A DNA stretch of 64,000 nucleotides from Onchocerca volvulus (GCA_000499405.2 HG738138.1:186001-250000); one strand, 5' to 3'. Positions 12,049 to 27,091 are shown, counted from the stretch's first letter. Notes: generated by a model not told the origin, from the letters alone. A program made the numbers and translations.

Positions 12049-12708
12049 TCATAGAGCTAAAAGCTTATGCTACATTGTTTACCATATAAATTCAATTACC
12101 TAAAATCTAAACTGCTGTTTAGTGTTAACACTAGATAGGAACAATGTTTACTTCATCGAAACCTTCCAGCTAACTTACTAGTCACCTCCACAAAAAAACT
12201 TTTTAACAATAAATATAATCGATATTAATATCGATGTGAATCGCATACTATTTCAATAGATCAGTTTCTTTTAAACTCTATCTTTTCGAGAAAACAAGAA
12301 ACCAGAATTTCAATTATTACTGCCAATACAAACAAAGAAATAAGTATACTTATATCTACAGTTAATCTACTAGTAATAAAGTTCGCTGCCTAGCTAATAG
12401 CTCATTTTATTCTTGAATGCATTGTAGAAACTACACAATTCTTACACTTTTTCATAAACAAATCAGAAGCTTAATTAATAAATGATATTAAACGCTACCA
12501 TCTACCATAAAAATAGTAATACTTGTAATAGTTAATAGAGCTAAAGGTAAACACTAAAGTCTGAATAAATAGCAAAGATTCCGTTTTACGAGTTTTAATA
12601 CCTAATACTTTTCTACCTTAATTACACTCTTACCTTTTTCTAAGAGAATTAATATGTTAAATAATTGCATGCCTAGCTTCTTTGCTTGGTACTGATTTAT
12701 TCAGAATA
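12049..12708. other. Possible right part of the bacterial insert, non-coding or decayed
   Basis: AT-rich DNA beyond the start of nth. On the minus strand around 12,490-12,640 there are short open stretches with a hydrophobic segment broken by stops, which could be a decayed bacterial frame; I cannot name it. Texture changes to host-like (AT)n at about 12,710, so the insert may end near there. Confidence 0.3.
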
Positions 12709-15700
12709 ATATATATATATATATGGATACATATTATGTCAACAGAAGGATAGAGATATCCAGAAAGTGCCGACGAGAAACGTTTTGTTCAGAACATGCA
12801 TCAGATAGCACATAAGGAATGCGGATAAAAAGTAACTCAACAATAATCACTTGACATTCTTCAGAGAAAAAATTGATTCCTGAAACAAATCTTACATTCC
12901 TAACTCAAGAAAAGATTCCTAAGAAAAAATCCTTTATTTCCGCTAGGAATGAATAATACTTGTGAATATGCCCACTCTTAATTTTGTTTTTCAGTTGCCT
13001 CACACTCTGTTGCATTTCAAGTTTGATCTTCCAATTTTTTTTTTAAAAAATTACATTCATCTCGCTTTTCAGAAGGCAAACAATTCCAAAATATATCAGA
13101 AATATGCCTCACAGTATTACCTGACTTCATTTATCATTTATATGTTCACATATGAGCGGAGAAACTAAAATACTTCAACTTTACTGTAGTTTATGAACTT
13201 GAAAAGTTATGTATATCATTTGGACGCCTATCAGGATAAGTCTCTCGGAAACGGCATATATATATAATGTACATATGTAGTGGCGGATGATTGCCATTGA
13301 ACAGAATACAATACAAATCTGTCTCTCTGAAGTGAAGCAAAATGTATTTAGCCTATATAAACAGGTTTCTCTCTTTACAGTCATTTATCCTTTTAATTGC
13401 TGCAAAACTGCACAATACGGAAAAGTGAGGAATGAATATATAGCTTAGATCATCTTGACACTAAATCATTTCCCACTGAAAACGAAACTTTAAAACTCAG
13501 AAACTGTCGAATACGTAAACGTTCAAAAAGCTGTATTAATCAAAATTTTTATATTCGAATTAGTAATTGAACAATAAAGGGGGAAAGTAGGTATTTAGCA
13601 ATACATTCGGAATATTTTCATATGTCACCTTATGCTCAGCTTTTTGCAAAGATAAGTAGCTGTGATTTGATTCAAATAATCGGTAAATAAATCTCTTGAA
13701 AGAAGTCCTTTCAGAATAAAGCGAAAGAAGAGAGCGTAATTTAACAAGGAATTATTGTAATAGGAAACCCAAAAAATACGTCGTCTTTTTTTCTATCCTA
13801 CAAATGAATGGGCTTTCCATAAAAATGCATTATCGCTTTCAATAATACTAGTCAATAGCATCTAACTTGGATTTCATATCTTTCCATTTTAATTTTAAAC
13901 TTCACTGAATTATCAGTCCTATCATGGGAACATTTGAAGAAATAATGAATCTCCAGATAGTAGTTTCTGACGAACTTATTTCTGCGCAGGTAAGTCAATC
14001 TTCGGAATTGAGAGAAGAGTAACTGCATTTCTGAATGCCTAGACGAATCATTATTTCTTAATAGTTGAACGAAAGTGCGAACTTCTTTTCCATGGTATGC
14101 AATGAATTTTCCCATCACCTATTTTTTTATCCAGTGAATAGCTCTACCTAGAGCAGTGGTCACGAAGACGGTTTCCAGAAAAATCTGGTTGAATTGGCTA
14201 TCTCCCATGGTTTTAGCGATCAGGTGAGATAAGGGAGATAAAACGAGAAAACAGCACAAACAGATTTATTATTTAATGATGCATCTATACGGTTAAGAAC
14301 CTTCAGTTATCTAATCAAAAACAAGTGGCTCGGTTCGGTATCACGAAGACAGCGGGGTGAAGTGAAAATCGACAAAATGTTGGAGGAGTGAGATCGTATC
14401 AGTACATTCAGAAGGACTTCCCTTGCACCTTCGGCCATCAATACAAATAACGGAATGGAAATAAAATGACCAAATGAACAAGATTCGGTACTTACTACAA
14501 TACAGGATGGTAGTTAACCAAAAACTGCAATCAATATTTGGGCATATTTAAATTGAAAAAAGATAGAATTATTTTCTGATATAATGTTGTTATTTGGAAA
14601 ATATGCATCTAATAAGCGAAAAAGAATAGAAGTCCAATTTCTTCTCGGTGAATTTCAGAATAATTTCCACTTGCAACATATGTTTCGTCAAACTTTAGTG
14701 CAATATTATAAAATACTTTTAATCTAGCTGTTGTAGTGCAGCCAAAAGAAAAAAGCAGGAAAATAAAAAACTGTTGAGAAAAATGATTAATCAAATTGGA
14801 AAGGTTGATCCAACGAACTATTTTCAACCAAACAAGATGAAAATTACAGATCTATTATCATACGGATATAGTGCGTTATTCCGTAATTTACTTCAAAAAT
14901 AATGCAGATAAACAAATATCGAAAATTTGATTTAGTCCGGAACGATAAGTCAAAACAAATGAATCAGATTTAATACGAAGATGAAAATTAAAACTTGAAA
15001 AATGATAAATTATTAGTCTTCAAGAGGAAATAAATACGTTTATGGATCATAATTTTAAGACCATAACTGAACGCTACGGCAACATTCTGCAATTATTAAA
15101 AAACAAATAAAAGATATCAATAAATGGACTAAAAACGACCGCTAATCCCGAAATTAAGATATCTGCACGGTAAACTGTTTTAGTGCGATAGAAGGAAATA
15201 AGGAGATGTGAAAAAATGCGGTGCACAGCGCAAGATTTACTCCAATCTCAAAATTCTATTTATTGCAGATCGAAGATTTTCGTAAGCAATTGGATAATCT
15301 GAAACATGCCCAAAATACTGAAAGTAGAATCTATCAGATATGCATAATCAAATTGAATTATAAACAGATCTTCGAATAAAATATCGATTAGTTTATCGTA
15401 ATTCATCGTAATTCAGTGTTCAATAAAATAGGGTCAAACAATTTTTAAACCTACGCTTCAAAATAATTCGATATTTCTCCATATACTCGGACAACTGTTC
15501 TCAGCAAAAGAAGCGATAAAGCAGTAAGGATGCATTGCGAGAAAGCACTGCTAAATATAGACGGAAAAGAAGGTAAGGAAAGAAAAGAGTGGAGAGAATG
15601 TCACGGGAGAGATTGAGAAAATTAGTTGAATTAACATGAATCAGTTCTGTTCAGAACTCTTTTCAAATCTAAAAATAACCGTTTTAAAAGCAAAGTGAAA

Positions 15701-18700
15701 ATGGAATAAAAATCCTTCAAATACTTATGTGTCAAGATATTTCTTGATCAACTGATTTCGAAAAAATTCTTGTTTTCTAAAATTCAGAAGATCTGAAACC
15801 CACTCCTACCAAGTAGTCCGAAGTTTAACTTTACCAAAACCCGGTCTTCCGAAGAAAAAGACATGATACTAGACAACATTTTCTCAGTTAAAACAAAAAA
15901 TGAGAAATAAGCCCATAATATTAGCCGATAGATGGGCTGTTGACAAGATCTGTTCCACTAATGTACTGCTGTTTCTTTTAGCCAAGGTTATCAGTTAAGT
16001 ACGAAGTTCCAAACTCGGGACCAAGTTGACTAAAGCCTATATAGTTCATAGCACTTTGACAATCCGTACAGTGCCTCTTACATATAAATGGGCCATCAAA
16101 ACTCAGTCTCCTACAAACAAATCCAATGTATTTCAACAAACAATGACGTTAGATTCTGTTTCGATTTTCCACTCCGTGCGTGGAGTTTGGGTGTGAATTT
16201 AACGAACGGATCAAATCAAATTAAACAGATTGGCAGCGATGGAACTTTTTAGGAGCAGACCGTCGAAATAGAGCAGTCAAAGTGACGTATCATTTAATGG
16301 GAATTGATCCAGCTTACATGATGTTCAACCAGATGTTACGTAAACAAGTCGAAAACAAGAGCTAAACTACTGCAAATATCACCACCGCCACCATTTCCCT
16401 CTAGACAACAGAAAATTGATCAGAGAGCTCACGTGCCAGCAGCATAAGTACTGTTTGACTGTAAGTTTTGTGGTATTTGATGTTTCTTCCGATCGATGAC
16501 GTGGCGTAGCGTAAGTGCAATGCTTGAATTGTCTCCAGGTATTGCTACCCTGAAACTTCCATACCACTAGAAAAAGTTTCATCTATTTGCTGGAATCTCT
16601 CTTCTCTCCACTTCAACCACGAAACTAAAATTTGACGGGACAAACTCAACCGAAAAGTTTACAGAAAGGGACAGTATGACATCACTGCAATGAAAACCAC
16701 TTCACGGCGTATTTTCTTTTCTTTTTTTCCTCAGCCCATTCAAGAAGCAAGCATTTACCAAGTCGAATGTACATCTGCATGCAGACAAACACAAGCATGC
16801 ATGCATGCGCAAGCACACATCTATACATGACAAGAAGGAAATGGCTTCATATTGATTGATAGCCCAATGAACTGTGCAAACTGCTAAAGATAAAAAGACG
16901 GAGCATGGGAAAAAAAGAGAGTGGAAGTGCCTGTCATGCCTATCAGTGTTGCAAATGGACCGATCAATTTGTAGAAAGTAATCTCGGAGTGGAAGCGAAA
17001 TTTTTTGTGACGAAATGAAATGAAGAAGAAAAGTGAGAGGGAAATATCGCGCCAGACTGTGGCGGAAGGGAAGGAAGGAAGAAGAAGAGGATGTGCTGCC
17101 ACTGATTCCCTTCCCTCTAAGCCAGCAAATAATAAGAGATGGTGCATTGATTCATTCCTGGAATAGTACTATTTGTAATTAGTTATAGTGTAGAGCAGAG
17201 GTCCTAGTCTGGGGACATTTTTGGGCCAGAACCTTGTCAGGTTTAAGGAGCGGCCCGGGTATTTTTAGGCCCAACATTTTTCTCACTCAAGATTGTCCAA
17301 TATGTTGATAATTCTTCGCCTATGTCACATCTGTGGATACATCCGAACGAAGCTTTACTTCTGACTCTCTGTCTGAACAAAATCTAACCTGAAGCAAAGG
17401 TTATCACCAAAGATTATTAAATATCAATGTAACACTGGCATCATGAATAAAAAAGAAATATGTATAACAAATTTCGGGGATTTTCGTTTCTCCGGAATCT
17501 TGGAAATGTCATATATTTGAGTCGGAATCTGTTAATATCTCTTGATGCTTGGAAGTATTCGAAAGACACGATGGGTAGTGCCAAACCTTTCGGGAGGTTT
17601 GAGCAAATTAGGAAGAAACAACTACTATTAGGTGGAACGTGGAACTAACATGCCGAAAGGAATGTTTTTTATGGCTGACATCATGGGTGTCTTTCCAAAA
17701 AACCATTGCGGACGCGTAGAAGCTATGGAACTTGCTGAGAGATACGCTGTACTAAGTGACGGGGGAAGTTGATGCTCGTTTGGAAACGAATTTTTGAAAA
17801 GACTGAATTGTAGGAAAACGATGCTGAAGTGTTCCTAGTTACCAGAAATGCTTAAAGGCTTGGAGTTTCATCAGCGCTGGACCGATAAGTTGTTTTAGAT
17901 GAAATTTTGAATCAGTCCGTATAGGAAGGGAAGATGCACTCAGACAGTGAATTCTCCCGGGGGAGGATCAGAGCAAGGAATGGGAAAACGTGGAATAGCT
18001 TCAACGAAGGGACAGGGACCAATCTAGAAGATATTGCTATGTACTTTTCATTCCAAGAATTCATTATAAGAGACTTCAGAAACCTACCGAATGACTTTTC
18101 GAAGAGGCGTAAAGATTGGTAGTTATGTCACTCGGTTTTCTCCTTCTCTTTTCGAGATTACGGAGATATACGTCAGCTCGAATCCGTTATTTAAAAGAAA
18201 AGCTTGTTGTTGTTTATGTGGACATCTGTGAACATTAAATTTCCTGAAATACGTGCCTAATGCAATTTTGTCTTCTCGGCTCGGATATGAAACTAAGACG
18301 ATGAAACTGATGAATTATTTTATAATTGTTAAATGGTATTAAGCTAAGGTCAGACAGGAGTAGATAGGATATCACTGTCAAGTCAAAATGCGGTACAAAT
18401 GAACCAAGCTCATCTGTCTGGTTTCTACAGGAATGTGAATTTTCTCCAAAATTTTCATATTTTTTAAGATTGTTCCATCTAAATTTGTTAAGAAATTCAA
18501 TACCTTCTTGGAAGTTGAAGATGAAGCTAAAATAATACGGTTTTTAGCATTGGCTGGACTTTAAGCAATGGCTTACCCTTAGCAAAAGTCATGCAGAACT
18601 ACCGAACGATCTTAGATGACGTTCTATATGATGAAGTATAAAGTTTTGGGTATTTCTCATGTTAAATTTCACTGCGCTGTAATTTAGTGCGAATTGTGCA

Positions 18701-21700
18701 ATGGGCAATGTATTGAGTATGTTACTCTATTTATGAGATGATGGATACAGATAACTACGGCAAACTAGAACTTACTGTTTTAGAGAATCAATAGATTTTC
18801 CGGATTCTTATTCGGTTGTTAAGTTTTACATGAATGATAGTGAGACATTTTGGAAAAATACACCAGAGGTAAAACCATTTTTAGCAAGATAGGACCGAAT
18901 TATAAAATAAATACTGCACTTAATTTGGTGCAGTATTTCTCTATGCTGTTTTAGTTCGTTTTTTTCTAAATAAATGCTTCATTATGACGTAAAATATTGA
19001 CATATTTCCTTTTAAAAAGGGAAGAAACCGAACTATTTTGCAAGAAGAGAGCTTGAAAGATAGAGATCCATAAAATATCATGAGAAAGCTTCATTGAAGT
19101 AGCTTTATCATGAAATAATTTCTAATCAGCTTCTCGATATGATAAAAATTCAGGAAAAGAGCGATATGTTAGAAAAACGCCACTCTGATATCCTAAATTT
19201 GCTTCCATTGATCATCCTCAAATTATCGGCTAGAGAAACGATCCTTCAGCTTTTTTAAATTTGTAGGAGCAATTAATTGTTAATTATATGTTGATTAGTC
19301 ATAACATACATGCGTTTATTAAATTAAAGCTGTATCAGATCTTGCAGTTTTCTTCTTGGCTATCTGAAAAATGTAAAATTGGAAGAACGAATTATAGAAT
19401 ACATACATTTGCTACTGTACTGTTATTAATGTAACAATTTTTAAACTTGAAATAGAAACAAAACTTTTTTGAATAATCCTGAGAAATTTGAAGTAGAACA
19501 AGTTGAAAGGCTTATAGAAGAATTAGGACTGCTCGGTTTTGGGATTGTTTTTTTTCTCTTTTTTTTTTTTTTGAAATTTTTAATTTGTTTTTTTGTTTTT
19601 TTTTTTTTTTGATTTTTAATTTGTTTCATGATTTTCGAAGTACTCCCTACCATCTGCAAATCTGACAGGTTTGAACTAGGCTTATTTTTCCGGTGAAGAT
19701 GAGTTTCAGATTACTTCACCATTCTTGTAAATACACCAATTCCATGAGTGAATGAATTTTTTGGTTAGAGAATTTGCTATACAACAAAGCTTGAAAGTTG
19801 AAGGCTAACAGTAAAGTGACATTTCCTTCATGGAATGCATTTAGTGCTAAGAAAATGATGATTAGTGAGAGCTGTGAACTCACTAAATTGAAAATTTTCA
19901 GATTTAATTATAAAATCATAGTTTTCGGCATATTTGTAGATGTTCGAAAAGATGAAAAATGTTTGCAGTAGTCAGAGAAGCAGCAAAGCAATGACGAATT
20001 CAATTAAATAGACTGCAACCATTCTGCAGCATAATGGATAAATAGCCACTGGGATTGAAACAGGCTTAACTAAGTTCGAATAGGCCTGAGGGCATTTAAA
20101 TAAGTTAGTAAACACATTGTGATTATCAGAATCCACTATCTCTTTGACACTATACAATGTGCCTGACTAACATTACTTTTTTTTTTTTTTTCAAATAACT
20201 ATATCCTTATTTTCGTTGTTAAAAGTGGAACCATTTCCAGAAGATCTTCAAAACAATCCAATTTCCGATGTAATTAAAATTATGATTAAATCCAATTTGA
20301 GTGCCTCTCTCTAATGCGCACCGATCCATTTACTTAGCAATTCATCAATTTGGTAGCAAAACTAAATCAACATTCTAAAGATCATCGGATATCAGAGCGT
20401 AATGCTTTATGATAATGAAACTGTAAGGTTCAAATGGCTTCACTCTAAAATTTAGATTTTTATCAAAAGGAGAAACAAATAAAAAGTATTTTGATATATG
20501 TTCTTATACATTTCTTTTTAAACTTAATGTTTCTGTTGCTAAACGATTTGAAAATTGGAGTATTTCATTTATTTATTTGCAATGTAGTTCGCGAATAAAT
20601 AAATAACTTTGCTATCCTGTGTTATTTATTACTGGAATTAAACAGTATTGCCAAGAAGAATCAACTGCTTTGTCCTACAGTGCTAAGTAAACATATCAAA
20701 AGAAGGAAAAATACGATTAATTGCTCTTCATTCTTTAGAGATGGATTCATATTGACTCCTTTTTGCTGCTTTTCTCAAAATTCAAACCTTAATACCTTAC
20801 TCTCTCATATTGTGAGAAACGGCAACTCCCGGATACTACCGAACTATGTCGGTACAAATGTCCATGAAGTTCCGGCCGATTCAAAATGAATCAACCAGCA
20901 GCTAAGTCCAGCCGAAGTAAACCATTGCAAGTTAATCACGATAATTTTAAAATAATTTAACAACTATGGGATGCATTCAGATGGTAATGGAACTTGGATT
21001 AGTTATGCTGGAGATGTCTCTGGATCTTGACAAAGTCGACATAAAAATGAATTTTTAATAGATTCATCTATAAAAGATTCATTTTTATGGTACTGCATGA
21101 ATGTACTTGATTATAAGGAAGATGTCAGAAAAGTGCTGATTAGAACAGCGATGTGAATATTTTGCATAATTTGATATTTTTAGAGCCTATTTCATGCAAA
21201 TCTCGGTGGTATCAAGCCTCAATAGTCAAGACTCGAGAATAAATTTTTGCTGACTAATGCTCTGTTAGGGATTGTTTGCTTATCTTATTCCCATTTAACT
21301 CTCTTCTTCTTTTCTAAATCAGATAGTTATTTCATTGCTATGAAATAGGACAAGAGCCAATTGCTGACTTTGCCAGATACACATACTTCACTGGTTAGTT
21401 CTCTTATTTCCTCGTAAGAAAAGATAAGGTTACATGCTGGGTACTCGATGGAAGAGAGTGGAAAAGATTGGAAAATCAGAAATTTCAATCTCTTTCCATA
21501 TATTATGATGCACTTGCATATTTAGCACTTGTTCTAATTCCTGTATCAGGCTTTGCACAGAGATCTCACTAGAATTGCATTCCTATCATTTATCCTAACT
21601 TTCTGCACACTACTTTTAAATTGGCTGCATCGATGCTTACTAATTCCATGGATTTTCAGGTTGCAAAGGCTTCGGTAAACCATTAATAATTATTGCCAAG

Positions 21701-24050
21701 TTTACTTTATTGTCGTGAAGGTCAGGGCAACGTTTCATAATAATTGTTCATTTTAACATCCTTACGATTTTTCAATTTATTGTAAATAACAATTGTTTGA
21801 TAGGCAAATATGTTGCTCATAACTGACGGATTATTCTCTTATTTGCACAGATTATCGTTAAAATGGTGGCAAGCAGCCAGCATTGTCTGAACTATTCTGC
21901 CAATGGCTACATCTCCTGATGGCAGCACGACTATACGATGAGCATGTAAGATGTCTTTCAGTTCTCTCTAAAGAATCCACGAGATCAGTAATTAAATTGA
22001 TCCGTTTAATAATCCAACATATGGATGGTCTGTCGGCATCAGTAGTCTGATTTCATTCAATTAAGCATCTGGGAATATCGATTTGCCTAAAACTTTCAGA
22101 AATATAGGGTCTTCATATTCCAGCACTGACGATTCTCAGTAATTTCAAACCAAATTTTCAATCATATTTTTATCTCAGTCGATATTAAAAACGGGTATCG
22201 ACTGTGAACTTGGCTCAAAAAACTTGGCCTTTGTACTTGGCCTCAAAATACTATTTCAGAATGGGTAGTTGTAAATTTTCGCCGAACTTCGCAAATATTT
22301 GATAGGCTAATTTTTTTGTGCTAATGAATTTCCACCCTTTTCTCCTTTTTTCTTTCGCTTTTCAAGATTTAGTCTTAGCTCGCAGAGTCTGAATTCCTAT
22401 CTTTTTCTCTACTCTTTTTCTTTACATATTTTACTGACATCATTCGAATCATTATAGCTTTCTTTTTCCTAGAATTCGATAAGCTTTTTTCTTGATTTAG
22501 CAGTTCATTTGCATTTGAGAAAAGCAGGATGGCTGCTGCAAACATTAACATTATGTGACAAATTTGCCATCATAATTAGTATTAGTGACCAGCATATGTC
22601 ACTGCTACTTCTTTCTGTGTTATCACTTTCTAATTCATTTCCTTAACTGTGTTAATCACGACAAAAGTGAAAAGCATGATGAAAATGCGGTTATTCAGTG
22701 ATAACATCAACCAAGATGAAAATGCCCGTTAGAAGTCAGTTCGAAATTGAGAAAAGATGAGATTACCCAACCATAAGTGAATATAATTTGTGCCCTGAAC
22801 TCTTTGATACTAATGTTGTCAGAGAAACAACCTGGTTGATATGATTGCGCTGAAGTGATAGAATGATAATGATGAAGCAGCGTCGAAATAAGAATATATT
22901 TGCAGAAGCCTTAAGCAAATCAAAAGAAGAATTGCAGAAAAAGAAAATTTAGAAGATGCCAGTGGTCAGTATATATACGGAATGAAATAAGTAATCAGAT
23001 TGTTCACACTGTTGCTTCTTTCGACAGATCCTTTCTGGCTTACAGTTGCGTCAAGATAAAGATATCCGCTGCTTAACTATACCCGAATGTTCAATATTTA
23101 ACACTTTTATCTAATTTTGAGTGCATATTGGAACATTTATAATTGTGGAACTTTTGCAACATAGATGAAGAAAGATCATGAGACAGAATCCTTAAATGAA
23201 AACGTAAGTTTTAAGAAATGCTTACTTAAGTATGCTTTTACTCATGTTTTGCATGAGTGCTAAAGTTAGCTATATCAATAAATGAATGATCTGCTCAATC
23301 TTTAATTATTTCCTATGAAAATATTTTCCTTTATCTCTTCCATTATCGTTACCACCTTCATTCTGCAAAATGTTTCAGTGGATAAACATCACTGTTGTAT
23401 ATATTTCTATTTGATTATAAAAAAAGTTAGGAATCATATGAAAAATATATCATAGAATAGATGTATAATATTAGACTTTCTTCTAGCACCGCCACTTGAC
23501 TGTGTAGCGAAAAAACCATTTTGAAAAACCGTCTGGTTTAATCCACTTATTGATTAAGGAGTTGATGATCAAGAGGTATTCCACTACTTATCATTATTCT
23601 ATACAAACTTATTCCTATTTAGAAAAAAATTCTTGATAATTCCAATAAAAATATTAATTTATTCATGGACATATGCTCGTGTAGGACATAGCTTCCAAAT
23701 ATTTTATTCATTTATCCTATTTCAAAATCATTAATTTTATGCTATACATTTAGAAATGTTCAAGTTTTTGTTTTATGGATATGTTCAATGGAATTCGGAA
23801 AAAATTTGCGAAAAGAAATGACCATAAAAAAATTCAAAAATAATTGAAGATGTTACGTTTTAGTCACAGAGAGAGGTGCTAAGAAATTGTGCAAATATTT
23901 TTCCACCAAAATCAAAATTTAAAATATAAATACCCTTTATAAAAAAGTCACGATATTACGAAAAAACTTCTTTGTTAAAATAGCCAAATTCGGTTTGTAC
24001 TAAACTAAATATGTTTAAATTACAAGCATACTAATATGTTTAAACTTACA
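12709..24050. other. Gene-poor 11 kb interval
   Basis: No gene model is supported. Observed items: an (AT)n run at ~12,709-12,724; a GCAT-rich stretch at ~16,790-16,815; T-rich tracts at 19,555-19,610 and 20,178-20,192. At 19,319-19,363 (minus) a TTTTTCAG acceptor is followed by a 14-codon frame, a stop and an overlapping AATAAA, which could be a terminal exon, but no partner exon was found. Sequence around 17,195-17,280 (CAGAGGTCCTAGTCTGGGG..) resembles the end of a hAT-type DNA transposon, followed by broken frames to ~18,200; no second end was found. Confidence 0.5.
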
Positions 24051-24789
24051 TCAAAAAAAAAAAATGTAAATTCTACCTTACTCCTCCATGATCTCCGCAA
24101 ATTCTCCACCGACTCTTTTCAAATTTTGGCATAACCTTGTATTCGAATAGACGCGTGTCTTTATATAAACATATTTACTTTTTTCCACGTGTCACGTTCG
24201 TGACAACTAAAAGTAAGCGAGGAGGCGGAGTTTATTGACTCCGCCTTCCTTTTTTTCTCTCATTTTCCTTCTTCCCCCATCTCTCTCTCTATTGCAATGC
24301 TTATTACATCACGTGGATTTATCCAAGGAAAGATCGAAAAAAATGGTAAAAAGATAATGCTTTCTGATATGGCAGATAAATATAAAAATTTTTGCATTTG
24401 TAACCAGTCCGAAAAAAATTTCAAATACCTGTTAAAATTTGAATTTGAAATTCCTTCTCTTTAATAAAAATTAGCTTAATTTGTTTGGGAAAAGGCACAA
24501 GTTTAATGTAAAGAAATTTTATTACATTAATTCTAAATATTTTTTAGGATCAATCTTTTTGCTCAGTTAATCTTCTCCGACATAGTTTTGATTTAACTTA
24601 ATTTGTTGTAAATCTAATGTTAAAATATTAACTCATAACTTTATTTTATTTTTCCATAGATATTCAAATCCATCAGAAGTATTGTTGACTTATAATTTCA
24701 TATAATTGATATTAATTCTTTCTTTTTTAAATTTTATTCATATTATACCTTTATTTGTTTATTTTTATCCATCTACCTATAACTTTCGC

Positions 24790-26337
24790 TTGCAATTCGC
24801 GAACGAAATTCTCAATCAGTTGGGAATGCCATCACCGAATCGATCTGCTGTTGCTTCGCTCGATGTGGAATTGCGTCGCAAACAAAATTAGAACACGACT
24901 GATCTTTTGTCATATGTGCAATCAAATATTCTTAAGCTAAAGTTTGAGCAAAAAGGCATTTACGATCAAATAATACAAACTGTCAATAAGAAAATTGGAT
25001 AAATCTTCTTTTTAGATGTGCCAGAAAGAAAGGGTACAAAGTTCCTACTTAGATTGATTCTGGCAACAATTCCATCCCAAAATGATGTAGCCTTATCTCT
25101 TGCATCGTCCGGAATAGCTGCAGCATTGCTACCAGATGGAATAACTGCTCATTCCGCTTTGAAGTTGCCATTGAGCATGCAATTAATTGGAACTCCCCCG
25201 CACAACAATTCCAAAACATCCGGTATGGAAAAAGTATTGCAAAATGCAAATTTATTGTTTGGAATGAATGTACAATGAGGCACAAAAAATCGGTCGAGGC
25301 TCTTGATCGATCATTACAAGATTTGCGTGGAAATATCAGACCATTTGGAAACGCATTAATACTACTTGCAAAAAATTTCAGGCAAATATTGCCTGTAATT
25401 CCTCGATCGACGCCAGCGGAAAAAATAAATGTTTGCCTGAAATAAGTTACTTTGTGACGACACGTAAAAAAATTGATATTAATTACAATAGTCCAGCTGC
25501 AAAAATGATCGATCAACTGGGATCTTCTCACATCAGTTCCTGGAAATTGGAACGGAAAGCTACCAGTTGATCTGGTCTCAGGATGAAATTCATTCCTTAT
25601 AACTTCTGCAATTTAGTTACGTCATAATAAGAGTTGGTTGAAAAAAAATTTCTCGATATTCAAACCAAATTATAAGAACCACAATGAGTGAACGAACTAT
25701 TCTTGCGGCCGAGAACAAAGACTTCGATGAACTTAATGATATTATACATTCTGACATTCAAAGCGAGACAGTCACACATAAGTCAGTCGGCACTGTTGTG
25801 CAAGCAGACGAAGCGGTTAATTATCCAATAGCATTTTTGCTAACATGTATCGATCTGCCAAGGATGCTACCGCACGTACTGCAATTGAAAATCGGCGTGC
25901 TAATTATCATGTTGCGAAATATCAACCAGTCAGAACTTTGCAACGGCACGCGGTTTGCAGTAAAAAAATTAATGAGCGATGTCGTAGAGGCAACAGTTTT
26001 GACAGGACCTTTCAAAGGTGAAGATATCCTTATTCCTCTCATTCCTATGATTCCAATGGATATGTCATTTCAGTTTAAAAGATTGCAATTCCCAATTCAA
26101 TTGGCATTTGCATTCATCATCAACAAAACTCACGGCCAATCTTTAAAATTGTGCGGTTTAGATTTAGAGACAAATTGCTTCTCACATGATAATAATATGT
26201 TGCTTGTTCTAGAGTCGGTAAACCAGACAATCTCTCTGTCTGCACAGACAATGGAACAACAAAAAATGTTGTATGCCCTCAAGTATTATGAAATTAAACA
26301 TATTAGATGTGGGCGAGAACTGAAAGATGTCAAATAA
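24790..26337 (+). pseudogene. Helitron PIF1-like helicase, truncated and broken
   Basis: Helicase pieces occur in order on the plus strand: NQLGMPSPNRSA with VELRR (24,810-24,890); a degenerate Walker A region (FFLDVP, but ERKGTK where GGTGKT is expected) near 25,005-25,045; LASSGIAAALLPDG with TAHSALKLPL (25,095-25,180); a motif II relative, WNECTM, with Asp changed to Asn (~25,260); DRSLQDLRGNIRPFGNALIL and RQILPVIPRSTPA (25,300-25,420); then a 217-codon open part (25,684-26,337) with LPHVLQLKIG, CNGTRFAV, FQFKRLQFPIQLAFAFIINK and HGQS (helicase motif V). Stops and at least one frame change interrupt it. Loss of the Walker A lysine context and of motif II acidity means it is inactive. Confidence 0.88.
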
Positions 26338-27052
26338 CCCCATGACAACAAATATAAATAAGAAATACTAAAGATCAAGTGGCGCGACATAGTTTCAAAG
26401 AGACGGCAAATATGTTTACCACCAGAACGGTCTAATTCACAGCTAAACGACAAAGATTGACGCAACAACAGCAACAGTTCGAAGTTCCAAGAGTTCTAGT
26501 TTGACAGTTCAAAGCGACATAACAGTAGCAATAATCGGACAATTCACTTGAATAGTATTCTTCTCTATTATCGACGAAGGAAAGAATAACCCAGTGATTA
26601 ATTTGCCTGGATGTTCTCTGATAATTGTTTGTTACGAAGAAACGTTCTTCATTAATCAATAAAATATTTCACAACATCATTCACCTTTGTCACACAAGAC
26701 ACAAAAAAACTCTTCACACTTATTGCTGACCTAGCCCAATCACAATAGCAAGGATCAGTCTCCAAGCCAACCAAACTACAAATCAATTTACAAAGTATCA
26801 GTTCTTTTCCCAACACTAGAAACATGCGCTTTCTCTTTTCTTTTTTTCACTTAATCAGACTGAGCTACAGCAACGCGTGTATAAAAACATACGCGTATTC
26901 GAATGCAACGTTGTGTCAAAATTTCAAAGCAGTAGGTAAGGACTTTTCATATCTAAGATTTTGAATTAATATAGACAAGACGCGTGTTCAAGAACTTTCT
27001 GAGGTTTAAGATTTTGAACAAACGAACATTGATGTTTTTATTTAAATAGATT

Positions 27053-27091
27053 AGCTGGACCCGGCCACGCTCCGCATGGCCGGGTCCAGCT
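27053..27091 (+). other. Helitron-1 3'-terminal hairpin
   Basis: AGCTGGACCCGGCCA (27,053-27,067) pairs perfectly with 27,077-27,091 around a 9-nt loop. The right arm ends within the terminal CTAG (27,090-27,093). In Helitrons this hairpin marks the end of rolling-circle transfer. It is conspicuously GC-rich in an AT-rich window. Confidence 0.9.
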
